This document shows, piece by piece, positions 13,277 through 13,758 of a stretch of DNA of 13,758 nt. The translations under genes and the position numbers were made by a program. A model generated the notes under the pieces. That model saw only the letters and a program-made list of their open reading frames with translations, ran no database searches and was not told the origin of the DNA. Source of the stretch: Flemingiibacterium sp045635785 (GTDB lineage: Bacteria > Bacillota > Clostridia > Oscillospirales > CAG-272); assembly GCA_045635785.1 (NCBI GenBank), contig JAZTWJ010000071.1:1-13758 (forward strand), in the 5' to 3' direction. How positions within the stretch are numbered: position 1 is the stretch's first letter; every line of letters starts with the position of its first letter.

Positions 13277-13758
13277 CGCCCTGATCCTCCGTCTCATCTT
13301 TTTTCGGTGTAATCGGCTTCAGACGCTCCTTGAAGGACTCCAGCCGTTTATCACCGAGATATTCGTGGAATATTTTACGCATGATCACCGTGCATTCATC
13401 GGCGGTGGTCTCGTTCTTGACAATGTCCTCGGCAAATGCCATGCAGGTCGGTGCCCCACATGAGCCGCAGTCAAGTCCGGGAAGCTCGCAATGAATACTT
13501 TCGATATCGCTCATCATGCGCATGGCGGTTTTGCGGTCATCGGACAGCAGGCTGTAGGGATTGTATTCCACGATCTTTTCGTTGAAATACATATCGGGGA
13601 TCCAGTCGCTTGCCGGACGATTGGGCGAAACCGGAAGATAACGCTTGAGGCTCTGCAGTCTGGCTTGGGCAATATAGGGGTTGGCAACAGCCATTGCGCC
13701 GCCCACACAGCCGCCGCTGCAGGCATTCAGTTCTACAAAGTCGAGGTGTACAATATCG
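13263..13758 (-). CDS. H-cluster-domain/FeS protein, [FeFe] hydrogenase-like, C-terminal part (5' partial)
   Basis: This is the last 164 residues of a protein whose frame is open to the right edge of the window. The fragment begins with DIVHLDFVELNACSGGCVGG, a variant of the third H-cluster motif (ExMACxGGCxxGG) with Asn for Met. It is thus the end of a hydrogenase large-subunit-like domain, not HydA itself. A 4Fe-4S domain follows: PGLDCGSCGAPTCMAFAEDI with Cys residues spaced as in PF04060, plus a later Cys in TADECTV. The C-terminus is a charged tail (TPKKDETEDQGDENQ). No PAS domain or kinase follows the FeS domain, unlike HydS of Thermotoga. It is the first visible gene of the hydrogenase operon. 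Sensory HydS-like, HfsB-like or group B hydrogenase are all possible; the missing N-terminal motifs would decide. Confidence 0.85.
   Translation of the reverse strand, partial: DIVHLDFVELNACSGGCVGGAMAVANPYIAQARLQSLKRYLPVSPNRPASDWIPDMYFNEKIVEYNPYSLLSDDRKTAMRMMSDIESIHCELPGLDCGSCGAPTCMAFAEDIVKNETTADECTVIMRKIFHEYLGDKRLESFKERLKPITPKKDETEDQGDENQ

Noticed and set aside
13277..13297. Seven-residue extension of the DRTGG protein (start at 13297)
   Set aside because: The extension (MRRRIRA) is encoded by the GGAGG ribosome site itself; the ATG at 13276 has correct spacing from that site and matches the family's MKISEI-type beginning.

Overview
The window looks like chromosomal DNA from a strictly anaerobic, fermentative Gram-positive bacterium, most likely a Clostridia member close to Oscillospirales. 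The signs are a multi-cluster [FeFe] hydrogenase with an NADH-type flavoprotein subunit, an ACT/PFL-family gene pair, a MarR plus two-gene ABC exporter operon, strong AGGAGG-type ribosome sites and consensus vegetative promoters. This placement is inference from gene content; no rRNA or taxonomic marker is present. No tRNA, rRNA, CRISPR, IS element or prophage gene was seen, and no gap between genes exceeds 300 bases.

Layout. (1) Bases 1-280, plus strand: the 3' end of gpmI (glycolysis), followed by a hairpin terminator at 291-330 that can serve both strands. (2) Bases 324-1472, minus strand: a small lipoprotein gene with a TTG start and, upstream of it, a two-helix membrane protein resembling DUF6106. 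Both are read from a near-consensus promoter at 1498-1526. (3) Bases 1568-3324, plus strand: a divergent promoter, an ACT-domain protein and its usual partner, a PFL-family (UPF0210/DUF711) protein, then a terminator. (4) Bases 3354-7632, plus strand: a consensus promoter with a dyad at the start site, a MarR repressor, and two overlapping half-transporter genes. Together the halves form a heterodimeric multidrug-type ABC exporter with one degenerate and one intact ATP site. A perfect 14-bp terminator hairpin separates this operon from the convergent one. (5) Bases 13758-7643, minus strand: a hydrogenase operon entered from outside the window. Its order is the C-terminal part of an H-cluster-like/FeS protein, a DRTGG protein, a PHP protein, an HATPase-type protein, an HndB-like [2Fe-2S] protein, HydB (NuoF-like) and HydA ([FeFe] catalytic subunit).

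How the genes work together. HydB and HydA should couple NAD(H), and possibly ferredoxin, to H2. The genes upstream of them look like a sensory or assembly module. The usual HydC/HndA (NuoE-like) subunit is missing from this stretch. MarR probably represses its own promoter and thereby the exporter. The ACT and PFL-family proteins are a conserved pair of unknown job.

The points most worth a second look are: HydA has Ser and Val at two H-cluster positions usually held by Cys and Met; HydC/HndA is absent from the operon; both the marR and exporter leaders place a stem-loop between the Shine-Dalgarno sequence and the start codon; and a dyad near the start site is partly shared by the ACT and marR promoters.
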